From: Plutella xylostella
Lineage: Eukaryota; Arthropoda; Insecta; Lepidoptera; Plutellidae
DNA: 64,000 nucleotides
Assembly (NCBI RefSeq): GCF_932276165.1
Contig: NC_063984.1
Coordinates: forward strand, 10,113,501-10,177,500
Reading direction: 5' to 3'
Position 1 is the first letter of the stretch. Each line of letters begins with the position of its first letter. The notes below the pieces were generated by a model. It was given only the letters and a program-made list of their open reading frames with translations, was not told the origin of the DNA and searched no databases. Shown here one piece after another: positions 11,870 through 21,420 of this stretch. The translations under genes were made by a program, and so were the position numbers.

Positions 11870-12290
11870 ATGTTGCCTGTGGGGCCTAGACATAATGCCT
11901 ATGGGGCCTGGACATAATGCCTACGGGGCCTACACATAATGCCTTCGGGGCCTAGACATAATGCCTACGGGGCCCAGACAATGCCTACGGGGCCTAGACA
12001 TAATGCCTACGGGGCCTAGACATAATGCCTACGGGGCCTAGACATAATGCCTACGGGGCCTAGACATAATGCCTACGGGGCCTAGACATAATGCCTTCGG
12101 GGCCTAGACTCAATGCCTACGGGGCCTAGACACAATGCCTACGGTGCCTGAAGATGTTGCCTACAGGGCCCAGACACAATGCCTACGGGGCTTAACATGT
12201 TGCCTGCGGGGCCTATGCTCATTACCTTCGGCGCCTACTAACATTGCCTTCTGGGCTTAGACTCATTGCCTTGGGGGCCTACGCATGTTG
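11870..12290 (+). repeat. 22-bp tandem array (about 19 units) inside the LTR element
   Basis: The unit is close to ATAATGCCTACGGGGCCTAG plus AC. The central copies are nearly identical; those at both ends drift (ATGTTGCCTGYGGGGCC, TCATTGCCTT). The unit length is not a multiple of three and contains TAG, so the array is not coding. Matching unit sequence (ATGTTGCCTGCAGAAC) resumes right after the LINE at about 18151, so the LINE landed in or at the edge of the array. Confidence 0.9.
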
Positions 12291-13328
12291 TCTTCGTCTG
12301 GCAACCCTGGCGAATAGCTGTCTACGAAACAGCTGCTTAGTTTTAAATATTTTTTATTGATTAAATACTAGTAAATTAGCTTAAAATTAGTGTAATTGTA
12401 TAAATGAATTTAAAATAAGTGTGTAACAAGTGAAGTTTGAGCCTCAAGACAAGTTTTTAACCAAATTGATGAGGTTGAAATTGGAACCACCTATAACCTG
12501 TCAAACTTCAAATTTCCAACGAATTATCAGGCGAGTATTGTGTAAAATTATCTAGTTTTCCCTCTCTTTAGCCTTTATACTTAGTTTAAATTAAGATATT
12601 CTAACTTTCTTTGCCGTTTTACTTTCCTTTTCTTTCTAATAAGTAGGTATTTAACTTAGTTTTTTAGTTATTTTTATTTCTCTTCTCAATCTCATCTTTA
12701 CTATTTAAAACTTAGTAACTTAGTTTATCCTAAACTAAACTGTAGTCTCCCTGTCCCGTCTCATTGTTTAATTTCAAATTTTACCACAATACATAGGATC
12801 AAATTGTTCAAACAACATTTTATAAGTTAATTTTTTATTTAGGAATATTCCCTTCTAACATTACCTGCTCCCCATCCCTGTAGTCTAGTAGGTAGTCCTG
12901 GTTTAGGAGTTTAGGAATAGGGAATTAAATCCTTCTATGACTTGTGTGCTCGGTTCACTTGACTTATATGTGGAAGTGAATTTGAATGCCTGTACTTGTT
13001 ACATAGATAACTAACAAAACATCCTTTTATTAGACTAGTCAACAAACAAATAACTAAATTAGGTATTTTTAGCTTACTCAAAGTATTATATTATTATTTA
13101 GAAAATAATAACAATTCATTAGTGAAAATCAGTTACAATTTGAATTCTACTACTACCAAATTGCTTATAAATTATCAGTAACTTCATGAATAAACATTTG
13201 TTACTGTAACATTTGTTCTGTAACTAAAACCCTGAAAAATAAGCCCTATCTGGTCCTCTGACTATTCACCCCATATCCTATACCGATATACTACCGTAGC
13301 ACCCCGTGTTTTTTCAGACAAAACCAAG

Positions 13329-15074
13329 ATGATGTCCCGAAGCAAGGCACATACCCGTGACCTGGAACTCCGGCTGAGGACAGCCCTGGAGGACCTCAAA
13401 GCATCCCGTGAACTGACCGACCAACTCATGAAGGAACGGGATGAAAATGAAATGGAATTTGAGTGCATCTTAAAAAAGAACACAGTGCTAAAAAACCAAT
13501 TAGTAGAACAGGATATCCAGTACCAAGATCTGCAAGGCAAGTGTGATGAGCTCAATGGTCTACTGAGGTCATACCAGCAGTGCCAGAACATCCATGAAGC
13601 TACTCTGTCGCAAATCCACAGCCTGGAACAACAGCTGGCTGAGGCCAACGGAGAGCTCCAAAGACGGAATGAAGAGCAAGAGCGGGATGAAAATGATAAA
13701 ACCATCGCTTTGTATGAGGAACTGATCAACTCACAATGTAAAGCAGTACCTACCATAGACCTCACTACACCTTGCAAAGAACCCTGCGAACACAAAGTGA
13801 CACCCAAGATTATCGGTGCGAATAAACTGAAAAAATACTGTAAAATCAACAGATCTATAAAGAGATGTCAACATACTTTGAGAAAGTTACAAAAACCAAT
13901 GAAATCTATAAAAGAAGAAAATGTTAGACTTGGACTACTGGTCCATAAGTATGAGAAAGATATTTTAGTCCATAGGCAGGACCTTTCGGAATGCAACAGC
14001 TACTACGAGATGAACATGGCAATGTTGCAGCGCAGACTGGTCAACTTAGAGTCTGCCCTAAATAGTACCCGTACGCCATACTCTGGGGATAAAACCACCA
14101 GTCCCCAGATGTCGGCACCTCTTTCGGGGTTCAACCAGAGTGCTTCACCTGAACAGCACCAGCAGCCAGCAGACAGTGTCCTACCAACTGACACTCAGCT
14201 ACATCAGCTGCCATCTGCCTGCCCCCCTGATGAGATTCAGCCACCTACTACAACCTGCAACAACGAGCCCGCCGTCGCGACGAGTAGTGTCCTACTAACT
14301 GACACTCAGCTGCCACCAGCCTGCACTCTTCATGTGAACGAGCCAGCTAGTACAGCCTGCAACGACGAGCCAGCTACTACAGTCTGCAACGACGAGCCAG
14401 CCGTCCCGACGAGCAGCCCGTCACCGTGCGACCGGTCCGAGATTGCCCTGTCTTCAACACCGAGTACCTGCCTGCTTCGAGAAGCTCCTTATGAGACAAT
14501 TGTCTTCTCAGATAAGCTAGGTAGCAAAATGGGTCACATGTTAAATGACTATCTTAAACAAAAAGTCATTAATATATGTATGCCAGGGGCTTCTTATAGC
14601 CAAATTGTAGATAGAATTTTGTCAGGACAATACAGTGCAAACACTACATTAGTATTGTTAATTGGAAACAGCTTAGATGTGACAGAAAATGACTTAATAA
14701 GATGCTATGACGCCCTTTCTACCATGGAAATCAAGAAAACGATAATCTGTGCTTTTCCCTATTCCGCTTCACGGTCTCATAAGCAGAACACTCAGATACA
14801 TGAGTTAAATATGTTGATATTTAACATGACATTTGGTCATAGGGAACAGATGATGTATTTCGATACAAATAAATTTATTCACAATTTTATTTTGACCAAG
14901 AGTACATTATTTGTACCTAAGTTTTATAAGCGACAGATAGCTAAATTGTTAGCTTACAATATTTATGACCCTGTTATAAGTAGTATAACAGAAGTAGGAC
15001 CAACTGATACGATAGTTAGTAGTAATACTAATGTAAATTTAAACTGCCATGCACGACAAGAGATGAGCAACTGA
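13329..15074 (+). CDS. LINE ORF1 protein: coiled coil, Pro/Thr/Ser linker and SGNH-esterase-like domain
   Basis: ORF1 proteins of CR1-group LINEs bind element RNA and assist retrotransposition. This 581-residue frame starts at ATG 13329. Residues of about 5-170 form a charged heptad-rich coiled coil (LELRLRTALEDLKASRELTD). Residues of about 230-385 are a low-complexity linker in which blocks such as TACNDEPA and VLPTDTQL recur. From about residue 390 a globular domain has the block order of SGNH hydrolases: IVFSDKLG, NICMPGASYSQI and LVLLIGNS. The expected GDS nucleophile motif reads FSD, so the catalytic serine appears absent and the fold may be non-enzymatic. The last 14 codons overlap the ORF2 frame. 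Confidence 0.8.
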   Translation: MMSRSKAHTRDLELRLRTALEDLKASRELTDQLMKERDENEMEFECILKKNTVLKNQLVEQDIQYQDLQGKCDELNGLLRSYQQCQNIHEATLSQIHSLEQQLAEANGELQRRNEEQERDENDKTIALYEELINSQCKAVPTIDLTTPCKEPCEHKVTPKIIGANKLKKYCKINRSIKRCQHTLRKLQKPMKSIKEENVRLGLLVHKYEKDILVHRQDLSECNSYYEMNMAMLQRRLVNLESALNSTRTPYSGDKTTSPQMSAPLSGFNQSASPEQHQQPADSVLPTDTQLHQLPSACPPDEIQPPTTTCNNEPAVATSSVLLTDTQLPPACTLHVNEPASTACNDEPATTVCNDEPAVPTSSPSPCDRSEIALSSTPSTCLLREAPYETIVFSDKLGSKMGHMLNDYLKQKVINICMPGASYSQIVDRILSGQYSANTTLVLLIGNSLDVTENDLIRCYDALSTMEIKKTIICAFPYSASRSHKQNTQIHELNMLIFNMTFGHREQMMYFDTNKFIHNFILTKSTLFVPKFYKRQIAKLLAYNIYDPVISSITEVGPTDTIVSSNTNVNLNCHARQEMSN

Positions 15075-17926
15075 GAGTTGTACACCAGAACATTCAGGGG
15101 CTTTCTCGCAAACTTCTAATGCTAGAGTTATTTTTAGAACAATACGACATAGACATAATTTGTATTACTGAGCATCACCTTAAAAATGATGACATGAATT
15201 TTAATGTAAAAAATTACAATGTTATTAGCTCATTTAATAGGAAATCGTTAGACAAAGGAGGATCATTAATATTTGTAAAGAAAAATTTAAAATGTAAGGA
15301 TAGGAAAGATATTGTAAAATTATCGGTCGAAAGAATAGCTGAACTAGCTTGTGTTGAGATGGACAAGTATATAATTTTAAGCGTGTACAGGCCCCCCTCT
15401 TCTGACTATAAAGTATTTGAGAAAGTGATGGAGGATAGTCTTACCATCTTATCTAAGAGCTCAAAACAAGTGGTCGTGGTGGGAGATTTTAATATTGATT
15501 TATTAGTTGAGACTTCTATGAAATGTTGTATAATTAATTTGTTCAAGTCATATAATTTAAGTAATGTCTTCCTGGAACCTACCAGAATTACTCCCACCTC
15601 AGCCACTTGTATTGACAATATTTACTGTAATTGTGATTTTACTAATCATTCTGTAATCAATTGTTTACCATCCGACCACAGTGGGCAAATTATTACGTTT
15701 CCTTGTACTTTTGAACGTAAGTCAGCCACTTTCAAGTTCAGACCAGTAACATCATACAGAATTGATAAGTTTAAATCTCGATTGAACAGTAAACTTGGCT
15801 ACTGTAGAAGCTCTGAAAGAAATCCCAATGATGCCTTTAAGGAAATATTTCAAGGTTTGTCTCAAGAATTTGAAAACGTGTTCACTAAGAAAGAAGTAGA
15901 TGTTAATTGTAAACTAAGTCTTAATGACTGGGCAACATCGGGAATTTATAAGAGCAGACGTAAATTATATGATCTCTATGAACAGCGTACATTTACTCAT
16001 GACGATAACTTTAGAGATTATGTAAAGAAATATACAAAGATATTCAAAGCCGTTTGCCACCAAGCTAAATCAGATTATATAAATAGAAAGATTAAAAACT
16101 CTAATAACAAGATTAAAACCGTATGGAATATCATTAATACTGAAACCGGGAAGAATAAACCACGTGATTTAAATTTTGAACTTAAAATTAATGATAAAAT
16201 TGTTTCATCTAGTGAAGAAGTGGCTTCCGTCTTTGAAGATTTTTTCCGTAGTATACCGATAGCTACAACTGAGAACCTTGATTCATCTTGCGCTGAAGCT
16301 GAACGTTTGCTAAGAGGGAATGCACCGCCTTGTGATCTCGACTTTCAATTTCATGGTATAAATACACAGACCATAATTACCACTTATAAAGAATTAAATT
16401 TAAAAATGACAGAAGATTTATGGGGCATGTCCGTTAAAGTTATTAGTCATGTTATTGATATCCTAGCACCCCACTTGGCTAATCTTTTTAACAGATGCAT
16501 TGAGGTCGGTGTATTCCCCGACTTGATGAAACTTAGTAAACTAATACCGCTTTTTAAATCTGGTGAGAAAAATGATCCCAATAATTTTAGGCCTGTATCA
16601 GTTTTGCCAGTACTGAGTAAAATATTTGAAAAAATTATGCTGCATCAAATGCTTTCGCACTTTAGTATTCACGGCCTTCTCCATAACCAACAGTTCGGTT
16701 TCACCAAAGGTCGATCTACAACTGACGCTGGTGTCGCGTTGGTCAAACACATATTTAGTGCTTGGGAGGAACGTCTTGATGCTGTGGGTGTATTTTGCGA
16801 TCTATCGAAAGCATTTGATTGTGTGGATCATGCCACTCTACTTATGAAACTTAAATATTATGGGCTAACTGGCAAAGCTCTTACATTATTGGAATCATAC
16901 TTGAGCAACAGAACTCAACTAGTTGACATAAATGGAGTGCGTTCGGCTGGCTGTCCTGTCAGTATGGGTGTTCCCCAAGGCTCGATTTTAGGACCATTCT
17001 TGTTTCTTGTATATGTTAACGATTTACCGTTTTTGGTAGATAAATTATGTGAGATAGTACTGTTTGCTGATGATACTTCACTTATATTTAAGTTGAAGCG
17101 ACAAGAAGTCAATTTTGACAATGCAAACAGTACTCTTTCCATAGTTGCTAATTGGTTCACTGTAAATAATTTAGCTCTTAACTCCAAGAAAACAAAATGT
17201 ATTAAATTCACTTTGCCTAATGTAAGACAAGTAGAGACATATTTGACATTGAATAACGATAAGCTAGAGTTAGTAAATGAAACGGTATTCCTGGGTATTA
17301 CAATTGACTCAAAGTTGCAATGGGGACCCCATATTGAGAGGATAGCCGGTAGATTGAGTTCTGCAGCTTATGCGGTTAGAACCATTAGACAGTTAACAGA
17401 TGTAGATACAGCCAGGCTTGTGTATTTTAGTTATTTTCATAGTGTTATGTCTTACGGAATTCTATTGTGGGGACGAGCGGCTGACATTAATCAAATCTTT
17501 GTTCTGCAAAAACGAGCAATTCGAGCCATATATGTATTAGGGTCTAGAATTTCATTAAGAGATACGTTTAAGGAAATAGGTATACTAACTGTTCCATGCC
17601 AATATATCTATGAAAATATTATGTATGTTCGTAAAAACTTAAATTCATTTAGTAAAGTAGGAGCCACTCACGGTATTGAGACCAGAAACAAAAATAAGTT
17701 GCTTTTCCCCACACTCAGACTTTCGAAAACAAACACATCATTCATGGGGAACTGTATACGTTTTTATAATAAATTATCAAATGAAGCAATAAACCTTACT
17801 GAGCAAAAATTTAAGAATTATGTTAAAGCTACATTATGTAGTAAAGCTTACTATAGTATAAATGATTATTTAAACGACAAAAACGCGTGGTCTTGTCCAC
17901 CTCAGCTAAGGCTATTGAAAAAATGA
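15032..17926 (+). CDS. LINE ORF2 polyprotein: AP-like endonuclease and reverse transcriptase
   Basis: ORF2 nicks the target DNA and primes reverse transcription there. The frame is open from 15032. The first ATG is at 15119 (935 residues), but the conserved start of the endonuclease, VVHQNIQGLSRK, lies before that ATG. The real N-terminus may therefore come from frameshifting or non-AUG initiation. Endonuclease landmarks follow in order: ITEHHL, YRPPSS, VVVVGDFNID, TCIDNIYCN and PSDHSGQ. RT landmarks are NNFRPVSVLPVLSKIFEKIM, GFTKGRSTTDA, VFCDLSKAFDCVDH, MGVPQGSILGPFLF and the catalytic FADD at residues 649-652 of the ATG form. A C-terminal region typical of CR1/Jockey-group ORF2 follows. No disabling change was seen. 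Confidence 0.9.
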   Translation, partial: CKFKLPCTTRDEQLRVVHQNIQGLSRKLLMLELFLEQYDIDIICITEHHLKNDDMNFNVKNYNVISSFNRKSLDKGGSLIFVKKNLKCKDRKDIVKLSVERIAELACVEMDKYIILSVYRPPSSDYKVFEKVMEDSLTILSKSSKQVVVVGDFNIDLLVETSMKCCIINLFKSYNLSNVFLEPTRITPTSATCIDNIYCNCDFTNHSVINCLPSDHSGQIITFPCTFERKSATFKFRPVTSYRIDKFKSRLNSKLGYCRSSERNPNDAFKEIFQGLSQEFENVFTKKEVDVNCKLSLNDWATSGIYKSRRKLYDLYEQRTFTHDDNFRDYVKKYTKIFKAVCHQAKSDYINRKIKNSNNKIKTVWNIINTETGKNKPRDLNFELKINDKIVSSSEEVASVFEDFFRSIPIATTENLDSSCAEAERLLRGNAPPCDLDFQFHGINTQTIITTYKELNLKMTEDLWGMSVKVISHVIDILAPHLANLFNRCIEVGVFPDLMKLSKLIPLFKSGEKNDPNNFRPVSVLPVLSKIFEKIMLHQMLSHFSIHGLLHNQQFGFTKGRSTTDAGVALVKHIFSAWEERLDAVGVFCDLSKAFDCVDHATLLMKLKYYGLTGKALTLLESYLSNRTQLVDINGVRSAGCPVSMGVPQGSILGPFLFLVYVNDLPFLVDKLCEIVLFADDTSLIFKLKRQEVNFDNANSTLSIVANWFTVNNLALNSKKTKCIKFTLPNVRQVETYLTLNNDKLELVNETVFLGITIDSKLQWGPHIERIAGRLSSAAYAVRTIRQLTDVDTARLVYFSYFHSVMSYGILLWGRAADINQIFVLQKRAIRAIYVLGSRISLRDTFKEIGILTVPCQYIYENIMYVRKNLNSFSKVGATHGIETRNKNKLLFPTLRLSKTNTSFMGNCIRFYNKLSNEAINLTEQKFKNYVKATLCSKAYYSINDYLNDKNAWSCPPQLRLLKK
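15035..15044 (+). promoter_or_regulatory. Candidate -1 frameshift site between LINE ORF1 and ORF2
   Basis: In the ORF1 frame the codons read GTA AAT TTA AAC TGC. This contains two overlapping canonical heptamers in the correct phase: A AAT TTA (15035-15041) and T TTA AAC (15038-15044). The ORF2 frame is -1 to ORF1 and open from 15032. A slip here would fuse the ORFs upstream of the conserved endonuclease start VVHQNIQGL, which lies before the first ORF2 ATG. Downstream structure is weak: a 6-bp hairpin at 15067-15081 over the ORF1 stop, 22 nt away. Stop-reinitiation is the main alternative. Confidence 0.4.
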
Positions 17927-18145
17927 AATGGATATAGGTACTAAAGTAAAATTGTAGGTACTAGATATAAGTAAAAATTGTAATAGATTATAAGGAAAAA
18001 GTTGAAAAGATGCTCGAGGAGTTTCTTTCGCCATTTCTTTCCTTCTCAATGACGGGGCCTTTGTGAAATGGTGGTAGATGACTATCGACAAATAATTGTA
18101 AAATTTTACGTCGATTAAACCATTTGAATTTGAATTTGAATTTGC

Positions 18146-18248
18146 CTATATGTTGCCTGCAGAACTTTTCAGAGCTATGAAGAATCTTATTGTAAGCATG
18201 AGCATCAACTACTCCTACGAGGACGCAGGAGAATCAGGATGGCCGAAC
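18146..18248 (+). other. 3' remnant of the LTR element before its 3' LTR
   Basis: The piece resumes tandem-array sequence and then runs to the LTR. One frame stays open and ends at a TAG whose bases are LTR positions 4-6 (18252-18254), with a peptide ending EDAGESGWPNC. That is the arrangement expected if an ancestral pol frame ran up to the LTR. No clear purine tract precedes the LTR. Confidence 0.4.
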
Positions 18249-18474
18249 TGTTAGAAGGAATTATTCACAACAGCTTTGTGGCCGCACTCTTATCTCGAGG
18301 AATAACACAGAATAGAAGAAAGTTGTCTATGACATGTCTTGTCTATGGACTGAGCGTTTTCTGACGTTTCCGGCACTTGATTCGCGAGCATGAGTTACGC
18401 ATGGTTCATTAAAAACTAATCCTATTGAATATCATAAATAAAAGTAATGTGAGTTAATATTTCTATCTTTATTA
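18249..18474 (+). repeat. 3' long terminal repeat
   Basis: Matches the 5' copy base for base as far as I could compare, and is followed by the target duplication CCAT. The AATAAA at 18436-18441 corresponds to the one in the 5' copy. Confidence 0.9.
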
Positions 18475-18478
18475 CCAT

Positions 18479-19128
18479 ATAGGTAGGTACACGTACTCTG
18501 CCTAGTTTGGGTTCGGATGGCCGTGTGTTTTATGTCCCCAGCCACATATTACTATTATTAATAAAAATACAAGATGCTACATAAATAGGGTCGAGTATGT
18601 ATATTTAAAACAATTTTTTATTTAAAACAAACGTAGCAATAACATTAAGTACGTATCGAAACTACAAACCTAAAATATCGGTAACACTACAGCTCTATTT
18701 GAAAAGCTCATTCGCTGACGGCATGGTTGTAGATGACTCGCATACCTAAAGCCAACACTACACCAATGCAGAGATAAGCGGAGATGTCACGCCATACATG
18801 TAGGAATGGAACATTATCATTTATTATTATTTGGATGAACAGAGTGTGTGAAGAAAGAAAGAAAGCATCGATTGTCTATGGAAGGAAGTTTGGACTGGAT
18901 GAATGGAGGATAAGCAAAAAGGTACCTAGTTGTGCTCAAATATAAATTGTTTTAAAAAAGATGTTTTCACTATAATAAACGTGATTGAGTATTTAAATCA
19001 GTTTGGTTCTCATTTCCACCGCCTGGTCCCACATACATACTAACGTGGTAACTAGTATCTGTGGTAAGTATACAAATTTAATATATAATACATCAACTAG
19101 CTTTCATACGTTAACCATATTCGTATAT
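18479..19128. other. No gene recognised
   Basis: AT-rich sequence between the LTR element and a MITE. There are no reading frames of note and no terminal repeats. Confidence 0.45.
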
Positions 19129-19270
19129 AGCTGCGTACAGACCGGCCCAACGAACGGCTAACGAACGCCCAACGATGGCAATTTATCATACATAATACAG
19201 TGCAGATTGCAGCAACGAAGGTCAACGAAACCAATTCGTTGGCGTTCGTTGGGCCGGTCTGTACGCAGCT
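19129..19270. mobile_element. 142-bp MITE with 28-bp terminal inverted repeats
   Basis: The ends AGCTGCGTACAGACCGGCCC plus AACGAACG and its exact reverse complement enclose about 86 bp. TAT on each side (19126-19128, 19271-19273) may be a 3-bp target duplication, which would fit the PIF/Harbinger group. The flanks are AT-rich, so this is not certain. Confidence 0.8.
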
Positions 19271-19273
19271 TAT

Positions 19274-20916
19274 AAATACCGGGCTCAATGCAACAATTTA
19301 AAATTACAAAAGCGGAACACTAAACACCGCGTTTCCTTGGCATTACTTCAAATGACTGTAAGAACTTTGATAGATCCAGTTTTGCGGACGTGTTAAATAG
19401 CAATTAGCATTAGTTCCATACATATCGTGGTTGTTGCCACTCCGAGCGCCCACGACCACAACGCACGCTTATCTATCAATCGATCTCTCACACCATATAG
19501 CGCGCTATCGCTTCAACTGGAAACAGGCCACAATAATTTATAGCTCGCGTTATCAAAATAGCAATGGCGAGTGTATCCGTCTTGTGTATGTATGTAGGTT
19601 TATTTGAACTTAGGCGCCGGTTTGTTGTATGTTACTCTGCTCGTTTGTTTATTTATTTATTTATTTGCATATATTGATGTAGACGAATGTGTGGATAGCT
19701 TAATGAAGTGGCTGTTGAAATGTGTCTGTTAATATTTGGAGCTGATTTATAATCGGATTAAAATGTATTTTGTTGGGCGAATGAGTTTATTGAAAGTAGA
19801 AATTGGCTTGCTGAGATGATTTATGGGACGCTGTTTTCTTCTAGAATAGTTTTTACATTGTTATGAATGTACTTATATTAAACACCAACGAATTACCTAA
19901 CTAAAGTAAAAGCTACAGTAAAAGTTGATGGCACAAATCACAAAACAGCCACAAATAATGTAGAAACAGTATAATCGGATAACACAGAATAAGTTACATC
20001 ATTGGTTCACGGTGCGGTACACATACGGAAATATCACAGACAAAAATACATTCGGTGCGACACGACGACGTTCACGGAACACGCGTTTAAAGAGCGGAAC
20101 AGATGGGAAATGTATTGCTGGAACCATCGAGAACCTATCTTTAGATAATCCTAAATCTAAAAACTTTGGTTTTTTATTGTGACCTTACCACGAGATACGT
20201 AGGTGAAGCGAAGGTAATTGCAAAAAGCTAGACTTTCTATAATGTCTGTAAAAAACCGCGATAGATAACTTCAAGATACAACAACTGTACCTAAGTAATA
20301 CTGCAGTATTTTGGTCCTCACGTGGTCAAAATAAGTTAATAATTAGTATTTGTCATCGAAGTGTTTCGAATTAAAGAATGCTGTTAAACCATGTTGGCAT
20401 ACCCAATTCTTGGGATTTATTAGTAGGATATTTTACGAAATATTGACTAGGTACCTGAGAGGCAAAAGATATCTAAATTTTTCATAAACATTTTTTAGCT
20501 CTTGCAAAAATTATAAAATTGCGAAAAATTCAAAAGACAAAAATACATCAGAAGATGCCACTGAAATTTGTCAAATAACTCTTTAACCTTAATGGATTAC
20601 GGCCCTGACCCTTTTTTCAATCAAACAAAACCGGCACAGTGGGTACATCATTTACAAAAAGCCTTGTATTTTTACATTCTGTCCAAGAATAATTAATTAT
20701 ACGTCACTTGCTGTACATTTTTTTCTACAAGGTACCTACGAGTGTCATTAATAAACTATTTCAGTAAGGAAAGTTAACGTCAAAATTAAACTATGAAAAT
20801 GGAAATTTCTGACTATGCCAAGGTCCTTAAAGGCATCATTTAGCCGTAGACGGCACGAGGTTGCATAACTCACTATTGTTTCTGTATATTTCTCATCACT
20901 ATGCACTTGTCTTGAA
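19274..20916. other. No gene recognised
   Basis: Unassigned DNA. A short ATTT/TTTA run lies near 19647-19664. No supported coding sequence or delimited repeat was found. Confidence 0.45.
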
Positions 20917-20970
20917 GCGTCCGTATAGTGAAGCTAGTTTGAGTGATCGTAACTGATCATTGAAGTTAAT
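20917..20970 (+). mobile_element. 5' fragment of a 5S rRNA-derived SINE
   Basis: GCGTCCGTATAGTGAAGCTA and GTGATCGTAACTGATCATTG plus AAGTTAA match the head of the fuller copy at 38527-38923. The match stops where that copy continues into its 5S-like box region, and TTTATTTATTTTATTTTATT follows. Confidence 0.55.
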
Positions 20971-21177
20971 TTATTTATTTTATTTTATTTGGAAGATATA
21001 CAGCACAATAAATGAAAGTGAATGTAATTTATATAGATAACTTTAAGCCAATTACAAATCTTCACTTCTTAATAACTAACATATAATTTACTAAGATCGT
21101 TGACATAACAGGTACTTATAGAAAAAATAATCATATTTTAAGTTACTTCGGTTGCCTCGATTAACACTAACACTAAT

Positions 21178-21355
21178 ATTACATTCGAGCTTCGTTCTCG
21201 AGATTAGCATAGACATATGTAGTTTCGCCTAGGACTTCGCTATTCTGCACTATATTTTAGGTAAAATTCCTATACTGAAAAAATAAAACAAAATAAAAAT
21301 ATTTGTGGGTAGGAGTCAAACTTACTCCTACTCTCGGCTGCTGTCCATCGTCATT
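21178..21355 (+). repeat. DIRS left end with inverted terminal repeat
   Basis: Positions 21200-21355 are the exact reverse complement, by eye, of 26267-26422. The outer 22 bp (21178-21199) are unique to this end and recur, reversed, in the internal complementary region. Confidence 0.9.
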
Positions 21356-21420
21356 CGCGTTTTAGTGCTCCGCTGTTCCGCACGTTGCTGTCAAAAACTG
21401 TGAATTCCAAGCATTACAAT

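Larger units (their letters stand above)
12291..18145 (+). mobile_element. Complete CR1-group non-LTR retrotransposon (LINE) nested in the LTR element
   Basis: A two-ORF LINE with a long 5' leader, an ORF1 containing a coiled coil and a degenerate esterase-like domain, an ORF2 with endonuclease and reverse transcriptase, and a 3' UTR ending in repeated TTGAAT/TTTGAA units at 18123-18145. Both frames are open, so this copy is young. The 5' boundary is inferred from where the host tandem array stops. No clean target duplication is visible, perhaps because the target was repetitive. The esterase-type ORF1 points to the CR1/L2/Crack/Daphne group; the exact clade needs a tree. Confidence 0.8.
9237..18478 (+). 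mobile_element. Recent gag-only LTR retrotransposon with a nested LINE (CCAT target duplication)
   Basis: Two identical 226-bp direct repeats (9241-9466 and 18249-18474) begin TGTTAGAAGG and end CTTTATTA. The whole is flanked by CCAT at 9237-9240 and 18475-18478. Inside are one gag-like gene, non-coding sequence, a 22-bp tandem array, and a complete LINE that accounts for about 5.85 kb. Without the LINE the element would be about 3.4 kb. No protease, LTR-type RT, RNase H or integrase is present. This fits the class of non-autonomous gag-only LTR elements (TR-GAG type), probably Ty3/Gypsy-derived. Loss of pol by deletion is an alternative. The primer-binding site after the 5' LTR was not recognised. 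Confidence 0.85.

Noticed and set aside
11870..12290. Regular spaced repeats resembling a CRISPR array
   Set aside because: The units are contiguous 22-bp tandem copies with no variable spacers, inside a eukaryotic LTR element.
9241..18474. Treating the RT at 15-18 kb as the pol of the LTR element
   Set aside because: The RT is of LINE type, preceded by an AP-like endonuclease and its own ORF1 and followed by a simple-repeat tail, so it belongs to a nested LINE.
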